Shown: in pieces, positions 36,134 through 45,773 of the stretch
Layout of the letters: each line of letters begins with the position of its first letter
How positions within the stretch are numbered: the stretch's first letter is position 1
Origin: Paenibacillus luteus
Lineage (GTDB): Bacteria; Bacillota; Bacilli; Paenibacillales; Paenibacillaceae
Length of the DNA stretch: 64,000 bases
Assembly: GCF_006542765.1 (NCBI RefSeq)
Contig: NZ_SKCD01000088.1
Coordinates: 206,551-270,550, forward strand
Reading direction: 5' to 3'
The notes under the pieces: model-generated
What the model was told of the DNA's origin: nothing
What the model saw: only the letters and a program-made list of their open reading frames with translations
Database searches by the model: none
Position numbers and translations under genes: made by a program

Positions 36134-36208
36134 GGTCGTCCACCTCTTCTGATTGGTTTTGTCCGTTCTCCTATTAGAACGGCGCTGCCTCGCAAAAGGT
36201 TGCAGACC

Positions 36209-37399
36209 TCACAATCCCGCACTCATCCCCTCCGACCGACGGACACCTTTGCGCAAGCGGAAATATAGCAAAGAAAACCCGACCGTTCCCGCCAAAGCAA
36301 GCGTACCGCATAACTGATACATCGCCTGCGGGCCCGACTGCTCAAACAGCCAGCCTCCCGCAATGCCCGCCGCAATTCCGGACAAGCCACCCCAAGTCAG
36401 CGCATAAAGAGCCTGGCCCGAGGCTCTGAATTCAGCAGGCACGAGCAGGACAGTCAACTGCGTGCCAATGTAATAATAGCCGCCGAACGTAATGCAGTGC
36501 AGCGCCTGAATGTAAATGATCTGCACCGCGCTGTCTGCATTGGACATCAGGAGCCAGCGCAACGCGAACAAGCCGCTGATCACGATGAGGCAAAGAACCA
36601 TCGTCCGTGTGTTTTTTTTCAAATAACGATCAAGCAGCAGAAATACGGGAATTTCAAAAATGGATGACCAGAAGGCCGACCAGCCGATCATGGAAGCTTC
36701 CCCACCCATTTCTCTAATATAAAGCGAAATAAATGTCGTATTCATCGAGTTTGGAATCGAAATAACCAGGCCAATGACCAAGAACAGCAAGAAATAACGA
36801 TTGCGAAACATAGAGCGGTAATTCACCTTGCCTGCTGGCGCGGCCCCCTTGGCCTCGCCTCTTGGCAGCGTAAGTGCAAATCCTAGGGAAATAAGCATCA
36901 TCACCGTGTAGATGACCCATAGCCGCTCAATCCCAATCTGCCCAATAATAGGCCCAGCTATAACAGCCATAAGCGCCCATCCGAGCGAACCAAACAACCG
37001 AAACGCGCCAAAATGATGCTTGGTTCCTTCAATCGTATTCAGAATCAGGCTATTCGTTTGCGAAAATAAGGGCATTTGAAAAAAGAAAAAGAAAAGCATA
37101 CTCGCATAAATCATCGTATAGGATTGATATAAAAAGACAAGCTGCATGATGAGCATGCTTCCTATGAGCATAATGATCAGAATAAGCCTGACATTGCGGA
37201 GCCTGTCGCTTAAATAGCCCCATAACGGATTCGCAATAATGGAGACCATTGGTCCGACGGCCATCAAGGCGCCGATCTCCAGCGTTGACATGCCGATCGA
37301 TTGCAAATATAACGCAAAGAACGTACTGTAGACGGCAATTGCGCCATATACAAAAAAATTGAACGCTTTGATCATCTGAAACGATTTAGTATCATTCAT
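36209..37399 (-). CDS. MFS transporter
   Basis: About 396 residues with twelve predicted helices. The sequence AFNFFVYGAIAVYSTFFALYLQSIGMSTLEIG and the loop GYLSDRLRNVRLIL place it in the MFS_1-like/LacY-type branch that carries sugars and small organic compounds. It is the third gene of an operon after the epimerase and oxidoreductase genes (51-bp gap), so its substrate is probably the same sugar or inositol-like compound. AAGGACAGG precedes the start codon. Specificity is inferred only from context. Confidence 0.85.
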   Translation of the reverse strand: MNDTKSFQMIKAFNFFVYGAIAVYSTFFALYLQSIGMSTLEIGALMAVGPMVSIIANPLWGYLSDRLRNVRLILIIMLIGSMLIMQLVFLYQSYTMIYASMLFFFFFQMPLFSQTNSLILNTIEGTKHHFGAFRLFGSLGWALMAVIAGPIIGQIGIERLWVIYTVMMLISLGFALTLPRGEAKGAAPAGKVNYRSMFRNRYFLLFLVIGLVISIPNSMNTTFISLYIREMGGEASMIGWSAFWSSIFEIPVFLLLDRYLKKNTRTMVLCLIVISGLFALRWLLMSNADSAVQIIYIQALHCITFGGYYYIGTQLTVLLVPAEFRASGQALYALTWGGLSGIAAGIAGGWLFEQSGPQAMYQLCGTLALAGTVGFSLLYFRLRKGVRRSEGMSAGL

Positions 37400-37450
37400 A
37401 TCCTGTCCTTCATCCTGCCGCCAGAGCTGTTGCCGAACCGTTACAAATTT

Positions 37451-38578
37451 CTAAAGCAGCACGGCAGACGTTCGGGAGCGCGTCACGACTTCCTCGGCGC
37501 TGACTTCCCGTCCCAGCTCCTCTGACATATAGATGCCTTCGCTTATTAGCATAGTATTCAGCGCAATCTCCGCTGTCGGCAATAACGGCACTCTTCCTTG
37601 CAGCGCAGCAACCCAATGATGTTGCGAAGACGCATACGCATCCTCATGCTCATACAGCCGATGCCTGCGCAAATCCATCATATCCAAATCAATCGTGCTA
37701 TCCATATCCATATCGCAAACGGTGCTATGGAAGCTGAACGGCTGGGCCGCAGCCCCATCGGCTTCATTAGGAAGCCGCACTCCGCCCTTCGAGCCAGCGA
37801 TGCTGCTTCCCTCAAATCCGCCCATATGAATCGCCCAGGCTTCTACAATATCCAGCGTTAAACCGCCGGAAAAACGAATAAAGCCTGCCGCCAGCTCTTC
37901 CACGTCGAAGCCGCTTTGCTCCCTGCGCTCCGGCAGCATATCCGTCTCCTGATACAGCTTGCCCGATATTCTGTCCACCTGCGGGTTGCCGAGCAGGTAT
38001 AGCAGCTGAGCAATATGGTAGACGCCCATGTCCAGCAAGGCTCCTCCTGCCGCTGTCTCCTTGCGCGTGAAGTAGGGCGTGCCATACCCATCCACAAAGG
38101 GACGGTTCCTTCTGCGAAATCCCGTCGAGCGCGCATGATAAAGCTTGCCCAGCATGCCGCCGTCAATTAACGTTTTTGCGGCTTTCGTGTCTCTGCCATA
38201 TAACGTAAAGAGCTGAACATGCAATTGCTTGCCGTAAGCTTTTGCCGCCTCAACCATCGCTTTTCCGTCGGTATACGTACCCGCAATCGGTTTTTCGCAA
38301 TAGACATGGAGCCCCGCTTCCAGAGCGGCTATCGTTACCGGAGCGTGAAAGTTATTGTGCAAGCATACATCCACTGCATCGAGCCCCTCATGCTTCAGCA
38401 GCTCCCGAAAGTCCGCATAGGCATTCGGAATGCCATAGAGCTCCGCAACACGCCTTGCCTCCGTTTCATTAACATCGCATACGGCAACAAGCTCGGCCCC
38501 GGCTATGTTCTTATACTTCTCGATGTGCATTTTGCCAATTTGCCCGACTCCGATCATTCCAATTCGAATATTCTTCAT
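37451..38578 (-). CDS. Gfo/Idh/MocA-family oxidoreductase
   Basis: About 375 residues. The N-terminal Rossmann fold has IRIGMIGVGQIGKMHIEKY and the second strand ELVAVCDVNETEA. The conserved EKP motif is in HVYCEKPIAGT, and a GALLDMGVYHI-like C-terminal fold follows. Members are NAD(P)-dependent sugar or inositol dehydrogenases. I chose ATG 38576-38578, with AGAGGAG seven bases upstream. The longer frame overlaps the previous gene. It follows the epimerase stop by 4 bp, so the two are tightly coupled. Confidence 0.9.
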   Translation of the reverse strand: MKNIRIGMIGVGQIGKMHIEKYKNIAGAELVAVCDVNETEARRVAELYGIPNAYADFRELLKHEGLDAVDVCLHNNFHAPVTIAALEAGLHVYCEKPIAGTYTDGKAMVEAAKAYGKQLHVQLFTLYGRDTKAAKTLIDGGMLGKLYHARSTGFRRRNRPFVDGYGTPYFTRKETAAGGALLDMGVYHIAQLLYLLGNPQVDRISGKLYQETDMLPERREQSGFDVEELAAGFIRFSGGLTLDIVEAWAIHMGGFEGSSIAGSKGGVRLPNEADGAAAQPFSFHSTVCDMDMDSTIDLDMMDLRRHRLYEHEDAYASSQHHWVAALQGRVPLLPTAEIALNTMLISEGIYMSEELGREVSAEEVVTRSRTSAVLL

Positions 38579-38582
38579 GCTG

Positions 38583-39404
38583 CTACTCTCCTCTGCCGGA
38601 GGACTGACTTGCATCCACTAAAATTTTCTTCACCTTGGAGATTAGCAGCTCCGTCTCTATATATTGGTTGCCGGGAGCGTTATATTCTACGCCAAAGTAA
38701 CCCTTATAGCCTGCTTCCCGAAGCATATGAATGGTAGACACCGCCTGCTCGCCGTCAGCCGTCTCCTCATCAAAATGAGTATGATAGGCCCATGGCGCAA
38801 CGATGCTGTCGCCTTCCGCCTGATTTTCCTTCCAACGCCCCAAATGTACGAGAAAACCAAATGAAGGATGATCAACCGCCTCCGCCAGACGTTTCATCTC
38901 ATTCGGATTGAGCGATGCTCCCATATGATTCTCAGGGCCCAAGAGAAAGCCGTGCTCGCGTGCATAGTCTGAAAATTCACGATAGCGCTTTACCGTATAC
39001 TCGAACTGCTCCTCGCCCATCTGTTCAAAATTTTCATAGCTGCCGCCTGTATCAATCCGTACCGTCTCCGCACCCAAAATGACGGATGCCCGTAAATGCA
39101 GAAGGGCATTGTCGTACAGTTGGTTACGCATATCCTCGTCCGGATCCCACAAATGGGCACCGTCGATAGCAAAGTTAACAACGCGCATTTCCTTCTCATC
39201 CAGCGCCTCGCGTATTTTACGAATATAGCTTTCATCCGCTAGCTTCATGATTGGCTTGCTGCTCCGGTCGATAAAAAAACCGTTCCACAAATCAACCACA
39301 TCCATGCGATAGCGGTACTTGACCGTCTCCAAATAGCCGAATACATCCATCTTCCCTTCCAAGTACGTGTTATTGAATGAATAGCCTCCGATTGAAATGT
39401 TCAT
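38583..39404 (-). CDS. Sugar phosphate isomerase/epimerase (xylose isomerase-like TIM barrel)
   Basis: About 273 residues, starting MNISIGGYSFNNTYLEGKMD. It has IolE/IolI-type features: MRVVNFAIDGAHLWDPDEDM, SVILGAETVRIDTGGSYEN, GFLLGPENHMG, and KGYFGVEYNAPGNQYIETE with metal-binding Glu and His. Such enzymes isomerise or dehydrate keto-sugars and inositols. GGGAGG lies just upstream of ATG 39404. It is the first gene of a three-gene operon with an oxidoreductase and an MFS transporter. Confidence 0.88.
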   Translation of the reverse strand: MNISIGGYSFNNTYLEGKMDVFGYLETVKYRYRMDVVDLWNGFFIDRSSKPIMKLADESYIRKIREALDEKEMRVVNFAIDGAHLWDPDEDMRNQLYDNALLHLRASVILGAETVRIDTGGSYENFEQMGEEQFEYTVKRYREFSDYAREHGFLLGPENHMGASLNPNEMKRLAEAVDHPSFGFLVHLGRWKENQAEGDSIVAPWAYHTHFDEETADGEQAVSTIHMLREAGYKGYFGVEYNAPGNQYIETELLISKVKKILVDASQSSGRGE

Positions 39405-39539
39405 TGCTTCGTCCTCCCGCAAGTGAATAGATTAGCGTCATACCCTCATTATAGTCCTCCTTCAAATCAGTCTGCGGTGCACTTTCTTCTGATTCAGGGG
39501 GAAATTTCTCTTTTCATAGAACAGCTCAGATTGGTCCTT

Positions 39540-39568
39540 TTGACCCTATCGTTTACAATCTCTATACA
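39540..39568 (+). promoter_or_regulatory. Sigma-A-type promoter upstream of the pst operon
   Basis: TTGACC at 39540-39545 and TATACA at 39563-39568 are separated by exactly 17 bp. TTTACA at 39552 and TATACA at 39563 are 11 bp apart, a spacing seen in PhoP boxes, but they fit the TTAACA consensus only loosely. The message would have a leader of about 175 nt. Confidence 0.6.
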
Positions 39569-39749
39569 ATTTCTAAATAATGGGATAATAAATCGCTGTT
39601 ATGATCTAGTAGAAATGAACGACTCACCGATGAAACGTTCCGAACTAACACTGCCTGGGAGGGATTAAGCCAAGCATACATACCGACCAAGGCCGTCGGA
39701 CATTCGGTTTATAAAAAAAATACCCATTTGAGAAAGGTGACTCCATTCC

Positions 39750-41150
39750 ATGCAAATGAAAAAAGCAATGGTAATCTCTATGATCGCCGCAGCAATCAGC
39801 GCTTCAGCCGTGACTCCGGTATTCGCACAAACAGCAGCTAGCAAACAAGCTGTACAAATCAACCAATCGAACTTTTTTGTTAATGCAAATCCGGTTTCCA
39901 TTCGCACGATTGTAGACGGCGGCGTCACACTCGCTTCCGTTCGCGACATCACTAATGCCATTGGCGCTACTCTTCACATTAACAGTGACCATACGGTTGT
40001 TGTAAAATTCCGCGACAACACTTTGAAGCTGAAAGTAGCTTCCAAAACCCTTACGGTAAATGGTACAGCGACCGCTCTTCAGCACCCAGCCAAGGAAGTT
40101 GCCTATGCAACCTTCATCGAGCCAGCGGCTTTCGTTCAAGCACTTGGCGGTACTTATGAAAACAATACCATCAGCGTGGTAGAACTGCTTGACGGTGCCG
40201 AGCATGCCATTTGGGCAAACTCTTCCCAACTGATCGTTTCCAACTCTGCTGGCGAAGGACGCGAGGACTTTCTGGTAGATGCGGCAACTGGAAAATACGA
40301 GCTGCTGCTGGCATCCTCTGACACGTCTGAGCTTGTCCTTTCTCCAGATGGCAAAAGCGTAGCTTACTCCGATGCGAACGGCGCAGTATTCACCATCGAG
40401 CTCAGCACGAAGCAAACGAAGCAAGTAAGTACAGATAGCTCTATCAAAAACGAGCTGCAATACTCAAAAGACGGCTCTTCCCTCTTCTTCCTGCAAGGCG
40501 ACAAAAGCTCTGTCATCGCAAAGGTTTCCCTAGCAGATGGCAGCGTCACTAAAGTGCTGGAAGACAAAGTGGATTACAAAGGAAACCTTGAAGTGTCCGC
40601 AGACGGCAAGCAGGTTGCTTTCTACGTGTTCAAGCAACCGAAAGTAACAGCCGACAGCAACAAGGACGTTGAGCTTGATGACGTGGCTATCGACGCAACT
40701 GGCACGGAGCCGCAAATCTACTACTACAACACAGCCGCAGCAGACAACAAGCCAGTTCAGCTTACGAAAGACGCTGCAGATAAAGTCTTTCTTAAACTGT
40801 CCGCAGACGGCTCCAAAGTCAGCTACATAAGCGTAAGCGCTGATGAAGCAAGCGTTGGACAGTTGGTTACTGTTGATAATGCTGGCAAAGCAAGCACGCC
40901 TTCGTTCGCAGACAAAGACGTTTACCAACTGGTTCAAGGCGGCAGCAAATTGTATCTTCTAACAGCTGATGGCAACAGCACAAACGCAATTTATGAAATC
41001 GACAGCGCGTCTGGCACAAGCAAGCTCGTTCAGACCGTTTCGGATAGTGCATCTGAGCTGCTGATCTCAAGCAATGGCGATATCGCTGCACTCATTGACG
41101 GTCAATTGGTCGTATCTTCCCAAGGCAAATGGAAAAACATCACAAACTAA
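39750..41150 (+). CDS. Exported stalk-domain (copper amine oxidase N-like) plus beta-propeller protein
   Basis: About 466 residues. A signal peptide (MQMKKAMVISMIAAAISASA...VFAQ) is followed by a stalk domain at about 35-135 (NQSNFFVNANPVSIRTIVDG and ASVRDITNAIGATLHINSDH) of the type annotated as copper-amine-oxidase N-terminal. The remainder (about 160-460) is a TolB-like propeller with repeated short motifs such as ELVLSPDGKSVAYSDAN, ELQYSKDGSSLFFL, NLEVSADGKQVAFYV and KLSADGSKVSYISV. It lies 19 bp upstream of pstS in the same operon. The role is unknown. AAAGGTG precedes the ATG. It could support a surface step linked to phosphate uptake. Confidence 0.82.
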   Translation: MQMKKAMVISMIAAAISASAVTPVFAQTAASKQAVQINQSNFFVNANPVSIRTIVDGGVTLASVRDITNAIGATLHINSDHTVVVKFRDNTLKLKVASKTLTVNGTATALQHPAKEVAYATFIEPAAFVQALGGTYENNTISVVELLDGAEHAIWANSSQLIVSNSAGEGREDFLVDAATGKYELLLASSDTSELVLSPDGKSVAYSDANGAVFTIELSTKQTKQVSTDSSIKNELQYSKDGSSLFFLQGDKSSVIAKVSLADGSVTKVLEDKVDYKGNLEVSADGKQVAFYVFKQPKVTADSNKDVELDDVAIDATGTEPQIYYYNTAAADNKPVQLTKDAADKVFLKLSADGSKVSYISVSADEASVGQLVTVDNAGKASTPSFADKDVYQLVQGGSKLYLLTADGNSTNAIYEIDSASGTSKLVQTVSDSASELLISSNGDIAALIDGQLVVSSQGKWKNITN

Positions 41151-41169
41151 TTAACGGAGGTCATTCCTA

Positions 41170-42033
41170 ATGAAATGGTTTAAACAATTAACAATCGCGG
41201 CGCTTATCGCCGTTGTAGGCTTCAGTTCTGTCCCTGCTTCCACTCCCGTAGCTACTGCTGCAAGCAAGCTTAGCGGCAAAATCGTTATCAACGGCTCATC
41301 TGCCTTACTTCCTTTGACGCTTCAAGCGTCAAACGAATTCAAGAAGCTGAATCCAAAGGTTAAAATTTCTGCATCTGCTGCCGGTTCCATTACAGGACCG
41401 CAAGCTGTGCGCAAAGGCATCGCCGATATCGGAGCTGTAGACTGGGATGCAACAAAGGATGTTCCAGGCTTTAAAAAATTCGAAGGCCAAGTCGCTCATA
41501 AAGTAGCCATCATTCCATTCGCAGCTGTTGTAAACAAAAACGTAACTGCAACAAACTTGACGACTAAAGATCTGCAAGGCATCTTCTCCGGCAAAATCAA
41601 AAACTGGAAAGAAGTTGGCGGCAAAGATGCAGACATCATCGTCGTGAACCGTACTTTCGGATCAGGCACACGCGTTAACTTCCAAGACAAGGCGCTTGAC
41701 GGTACAGATTTCATGTCCAAAGGCGACAACTACAAAGAAGTAAAAACAAGCGGTGACATGAAATCCGCAATCGAAACAACACCTAACGCCATCGGTTACA
41801 TGGACCTTGCTTATGTAACGGACAAAATGACTGCTGTAAAAATTAATGATATCGCTCCTACTGAAGCTAACGTCATTAACGGTAAATACAAAGTGTGGGG
41901 CTACGGGTACTACATGACCAAAGGCGAGCCAACTGGCGCTACAAAGGAATTCATCAAATACGTGCAAAGCACGAAATTCCAAAACGGATCGCTCAAAAAG
42001 CTTAAATTCATTCCGATCTCGGCAATCAAATAG
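41170..42033 (+). CDS. pstS: Phosphate-binding protein PstS
   Basis: About 287 residues with a signal peptide but no lipobox cysteine, so it may be released or held non-covalently. The phosphate-loop region INGSSALLPLTLQASNEF and the later VNRTFGSGTRVNF match the PstS phosphate-contacting loops. DLQGIFSGKIKNWKEVGG is the typical family signature. AACGGAGG lies upstream of the ATG. It is followed by a hairpin and then pstC and pstA. Confidence 0.92.
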   Translation: MKWFKQLTIAALIAVVGFSSVPASTPVATAASKLSGKIVINGSSALLPLTLQASNEFKKLNPKVKISASAAGSITGPQAVRKGIADIGAVDWDATKDVPGFKKFEGQVAHKVAIIPFAAVVNKNVTATNLTTKDLQGIFSGKIKNWKEVGGKDADIIVVNRTFGSGTRVNFQDKALDGTDFMSKGDNYKEVKTSGDMKSAIETTPNAIGYMDLAYVTDKMTAVKINDIAPTEANVINGKYKVWGYGYYMTKGEPTGATKEFIKYVQSTKFQNGSLKKLKFIPISAIK

Positions 42034-42047
42034 TTTTGATTTACAGG

Positions 42048-42087
42048 AGCGGTCGGCTTGCGCATATGAGCGCCTAAGCCGGCCGTT
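42048..42087 (+). terminator. Attenuator-like hairpin between pstS and pstC
   Basis: CGGTCGGCTTGCGC pairs with GCGC-CT-AAGCCGGCCG, a strong GC-rich stem of about 14 bp around a 6-nt loop, followed by TTCTTTCCTT. It would favour pstS expression over pstC and pstA. Confidence 0.65.
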
Positions 42088-42204
42088 CTTTCCTTAAATT
42101 GCATGATAAGTTAGTGCTTACCCCCAAACCTATTTGATCGCGAATCGGGATCGGCAGCCTGGAGACAGCCACGAACCGTATTCGTTTAGAGGAGCCTATG
42201 ATTT

Positions 42205-43167
42205 ATGTTGGAATCCACCCCTCCCGTGCGTCAGAATCGGCAGGCAGCCGAGCTGGGCAGCGCTATATTGACTGGCAGCAGCAAACCGTTTGATCGGCGG
42301 TCACGACTGTTTTTCACCAACCGCCTCTTTCGTTACCTTTGCATCGCTGCCGCTGGCTTTGTTTGCCTAATTCTCTTTCTGATTCTGCTGTTGATGTTCC
42401 GTACTGGCGTTTTGACATTTGGTCAAATTTCATTTGCCGATTTCTTCTTCTCCACCGAATGGAATCCGGAGAATGAGCAGTATGGCGCGCTTATCTTCAT
42501 CTTTGGTACCTTCGCCTTAACAGCCCTTACGCTGCTGATTTGTGTGCCCATCTCCTTAATCATTGCTGTATTCCTGTCTGTGTTCGTGCCTTCTTGGCTG
42601 AAAAACATGCTTCGTCCCGTGCTTGACCTGCTCGTCGGCATCCCTTCCGTCGTTTATGGCTACCTTGGCCTAACCGTGCTTATTCCTTTGATCCGGAATG
42701 TAACGGGCAGCGGCATGGGCGACGGCCTGCTTGCAGCGGCGCTTGTGCTTACCATTATGGTTCTGCCTACGGTAAGCCGGATCAGTGATGACGCCATCAG
42801 CGCCGTTCCTGCCAAATTCAGTGATGCTTCCTACGCACTCGGCGCTACCCGCTTCCAAACGGTATGGCGGGTACTGCTGCCATCAGCCAAAAGCGGCATC
42901 ATGTACGCGGTCATTCTCGGCATGGCGCGTGCGGTCGGCGAGACGATGGCCGTCGTTATGGTTATCGGCAATACGCCGCAGTTGGCCGACAGCCTGCTCA
43001 AGCCGACCTCTGTCCTTACCAGCAACATCGTTATGCAAATTTCAAACGTTCCTTTTGATTCAACGTGGAACTATGCTCTTTATCTTATGGGCTTCCTGCT
43101 GCTTGTCATTTCATTAATCATGATTGTCGCCATTCGCTGGCTGCAAAGAAAGGGGATTCAAGCATGA
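42205..43167 (+). CDS. pstC: Phosphate ABC transporter permease PstC
   Basis: About 320 residues with six hydrophobic segments. The motifs LVGIPSVVYGYLGLTVL and SYALGATRFQTVWRVLLPSA, with GMARAVGETMAVVMVIGN, are diagnostic of PstC. AGAGGAG is 10 bases upstream of the ATG. Its stop overlaps the pstA start (ATGA). Together with PstA it forms the channel for phosphate delivered by PstS. Confidence 0.94.
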   Translation: MLESTPPVRQNRQAAELGSAILTGSSKPFDRRSRLFFTNRLFRYLCIAAAGFVCLILFLILLLMFRTGVLTFGQISFADFFFSTEWNPENEQYGALIFIFGTFALTALTLLICVPISLIIAVFLSVFVPSWLKNMLRPVLDLLVGIPSVVYGYLGLTVLIPLIRNVTGSGMGDGLLAAALVLTIMVLPTVSRISDDAISAVPAKFSDASYALGATRFQTVWRVLLPSAKSGIMYAVILGMARAVGETMAVVMVIGNTPQLADSLLKPTSVLTSNIVMQISNVPFDSTWNYALYLMGFLLLVISLIMIVAIRWLQRKGIQA

Positions 43168-44072
43168 AACAAGTCATTCCTACAAACCCCTTGGCGAATC
43201 CGTTTAGCGGCAAACAAGGCCTTAACCGGGTAAAGGACCGTGCTTTCACTGGCGTCGTCTGGACCCTGGGCATACTGATTATCGCGTTCATCTTCGGTCT
43301 GTTGTATCTGATTTTGCAGGATGGAATGCCGAAGCTTACTTGGGATTTCCTGTTTGGCTTGCCGAGCGAGATCGATGAGGGCGGCGGCATTGGGCCAACG
43401 CTGCTTAACTCCTTCTACATCCTGTTCATTTCCTTGCTGATTTCCATTCCGCTTGGCATGGCGGCAGGCATTTATCTGGCGGAATTCGCTCCGGACAATA
43501 AGCTAATTGGCTTCGTTCGCATATGCGTCGAAGGTCTCGCTTCCGTTCCGTCCATTATCTTCGGTTTATTCGGTATTGCGCTGTTCGTCGAATACTTCGA
43601 GATCGGTTTAACCATTCTTGGCGGTGCGGTCAGCCTTGCTTTCCTTAACCTGCCGGTTCTAACCCGTGTAACCGAGGAGTCGATCCGATCCGTTCCGAAG
43701 GAGCTAAAGAGCGCTTCCTTCGCGCTCGGAGGCACCCATCTTCAAACGATTACGCGCGCGCTTATCCCGGCTGCCCTAAACGGCATCATTACCGGCATCT
43801 GCCTCGTTGCAGGCCGGGCATTCGGCGAGAGCGCCGTTATTATTCTAACGGCCGGCGTAACGACATCCGGCGAAATGTGGGATTTCAGCCTCTTCTCGCC
43901 TGGCGCCACGCTTGCCGTTCATCTCTGGTACGTGCAGTCTGAAGCCATCGTCGGCGATGCTCAGGAAATCGCGCAAAAAGCAGCGGCCGTGCTCGTCTTC
44001 GTCGTGCTGCTCATCAATTTGATCTTCCGCATCCCGCTTTGGTTAAACTCCCGTCGTACGAAACGCTCTTAG
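43164..44072 (+). CDS. pstA: Phosphate ABC transporter permease PstA
   Basis: About 302 residues. It starts MKQVIPTNPLANPFSGKQGL. Six membrane segments follow, with the PstA motifs GIYLAEFAPDNKLI, EGLASVPSIIFGLFGIALF and SASFALGGTHLQTITRALIP, then AGRAFGESAVIILTAG. The start overlaps the pstC stop by 4 bp. A longer frame from 43065 is a read-back into pstC. No pstB ATPase gene follows: the next feature is a terminator. Confidence 0.94.
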   Translation: MKQVIPTNPLANPFSGKQGLNRVKDRAFTGVVWTLGILIIAFIFGLLYLILQDGMPKLTWDFLFGLPSEIDEGGGIGPTLLNSFYILFISLLISIPLGMAAGIYLAEFAPDNKLIGFVRICVEGLASVPSIIFGLFGIALFVEYFEIGLTILGGAVSLAFLNLPVLTRVTEESIRSVPKELKSASFALGGTHLQTITRALIPAALNGIITGICLVAGRAFGESAVIILTAGVTTSGEMWDFSLFSPGATLAVHLWYVQSEAIVGDAQEIAQKAAAVLVFVVLLINLIFRIPLWLNSRRTKRS

Positions 44073-44100
44073 CATGGAATGATTACGCAGTTGGCACAGC

Positions 44101-44145
44101 AAAGCCTCCAGTTTGGCCCTTAGTGGCCTATGCTGGAGGCTTTTT
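44101..44145 (+). terminator. Terminator after pstA
   Basis: AAAGCCTCCAG pairs with CTGGAGGCTTT around an inner GGCC/GGCC stem, followed by TTTT. It closes the pst operon directly after pstA. Confidence 0.88.
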
Positions 44146-44269
44146 CAAAATGTAAGGCTGTAGAAGAGGAGCACCTTATGGAAATTAAATGTAAAATTCA
44201 TCTTTCAAAGGAGGAAGAGTACGGTATAATTAATTGGATACCTATAACTAACGAAACGGCGGTGCTGCT

Positions 44270-44773
44270 ATGATAACTCCATTACCTAAGCTAAAAATGA
44301 ACAGAACTGCACTGGAAAACGTGCATGATAGCCTAGCTATCCTTATTCTTATTTTTTCGGTCGCCTATACGGCTGCACGGTGGAGCTCGCTTCCCCAAAC
44401 GATTGCGATTCACTTCAATGCCGCCGGCGAGCCCGATAACTGGGGCAGCAAAGCCTTTCTGCTATTTGGCCCGGCAATGTCGCTCGTCCTTTATATCGGG
44501 CTCTCCCTATTACGCAAAATTCCTCATCAATTCAACTACATGACGACCATCACTGAGCAAAATGCGGCCTACCACTACCAAATCTCCCTAGCTATGCTCA
44601 GCTGGATCAAGTTTGAGCTTGTCGTTTTGTTTGGCTACATGCAGTGGTCGATCATTCAAAATGCTGAGGGAAAGTCCGCTGGCCTTGGACTGTGGCTGCT
44701 TCCAGCCGTCTTGGTCATTTTGTTCGGAACCATCGTTACTTATACCATGAAATCGAAAAAAATACAGCCATAA
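44270..44773 (+). CDS. DUF1648-domain membrane protein
   Basis: About 167 residues with four hydrophobic segments. SLPQTIAIHFNAAGEPDNWG followed by SKAFLLFGPAMSLVLY is the DUF1648 signature, found in SdpI-like and other small membrane proteins. The specific function is unknown. The start has a GGCGG-type site a few bases upstream. A short gap separates it from the next gene. Confidence 0.8.
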   Translation: MITPLPKLKMNRTALENVHDSLAILILIFSVAYTAARWSSLPQTIAIHFNAAGEPDNWGSKAFLLFGPAMSLVLYIGLSLLRKIPHQFNYMTTITEQNAAYHYQISLAMLSWIKFELVVLFGYMQWSIIQNAEGKSAGLGLWLLPAVLVILFGTIVTYTMKSKKIQP

Positions 44774-44862
44774 AGGCGTTCTACCATATTGTAGTTTCCA
44801 TCTGGATAAGTTTTTCTGATAGAATGGAGAACACAGGCTATTATCTATCGGAGGTTAAGATT

Positions 44863-45657
44863 TTGGACTATATCGTATTGGATATTGAATTTAATGGACG
44901 TAAGTTTGCAAGCGAATTGCCCATGGAAGTGATTGAGATCGGTGCGGTTCGTTTAAATAGCTCTTTGGAGCAAACGGATGAATTTTCCGCTTTAATCCGG
45001 CCCGTTTATTTTTCCAAGCTGAACAGCTTTATCAAGAAAAAAACCGGTATTCCGCAGGAAGACATCGACTCGGCAAGCCGCTTTCCGAAGGTGATTCGGG
45101 ATTTTACCGCTTGGCTGAACAAAAGCGACAGCTTCCTTCTGTTCACCTGGGGCGGAGAAGACCTGAAGCGCATTGTGTTCGATACCCGGATGCATAAGCT
45201 TGATGACAGCTTCTGGATGGCCGCTGATTATTTCGACTTGCTAAAGGGATATATCCGCTTTAAGAACGTGACGAACGACGTCAGCGTCGAAGCCGCTCTC
45301 ATCGATCTTGAGATTACGGCGGAGGGCTCGGCCCACCGCGCTCTAGATGATGCGCGCATGACCTCGGAAGTGCTTCGCAAAATTTTTGGCGAGCTGGACT
45401 TCTCTCTTAAGCAGCAATACAAAGACATGTACACGAATGCCAAAGAACGCCGGATGGTCAAAAACGCGATTCGGTCGATGACCTCGCAAAAAATCGTGCC
45501 CCAATGGGAAGTATTCGCCGAGCGTTACCTCGCGGGCAAAGCTTCCTTCGAGGACGTAAGGAAAGTAGCGGAGCTTCAGCAGTATTTCGATGCCGAGCTG
45601 GAGAAAGCGGCGAATCCTTCGGCTGGGCAAGCGGGACAAGCTGGACAAGCTGGTTAA
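44863..45657 (+). CDS. 3'-5' exonuclease (DEDDh, RNase T/KapD-like)
   Basis: About 264 residues. The DEDDh core has VLDIEFNGR (Asp-x-Glu) near the N-terminus, a middle acidic region (WMAADYFDLLK), and HRALDDARMTSEVL at about residue 164 with the conserved His and Asp. The C-terminus ends in a short AGQ-AGQ-AGQ repeat. I chose TTG 44863 with GGAGG eight bases upstream. A longer frame to 44692 overlaps the previous gene and lacks a site. It may process RNA or DNA ends. Confidence 0.82.
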   Translation: MDYIVLDIEFNGRKFASELPMEVIEIGAVRLNSSLEQTDEFSALIRPVYFSKLNSFIKKKTGIPQEDIDSASRFPKVIRDFTAWLNKSDSFLLFTWGGEDLKRIVFDTRMHKLDDSFWMAADYFDLLKGYIRFKNVTNDVSVEAALIDLEITAEGSAHRALDDARMTSEVLRKIFGELDFSLKQQYKDMYTNAKERRMVKNAIRSMTSQKIVPQWEVFAERYLAGKASFEDVRKVAELQQYFDAELEKAANPSAGQAGQAGQAG

Positions 45658-45773
45658 GCAAGGTTCTATCGGCTGTTTGGATTGAAATTAAGATGATTAC
45701 GCAATTTAAATATTTCAATTTGAAATGAATAACTGCAATAATTGCGGCAGATGGATTCAGGGGTTTTATAAGT

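Noticed and set aside
39552..39568. PhoP box at the pst promoter
   Set aside because: Only two TTAACA-like hexamers, one of them poor, at 11-bp spacing; not enough to claim control.
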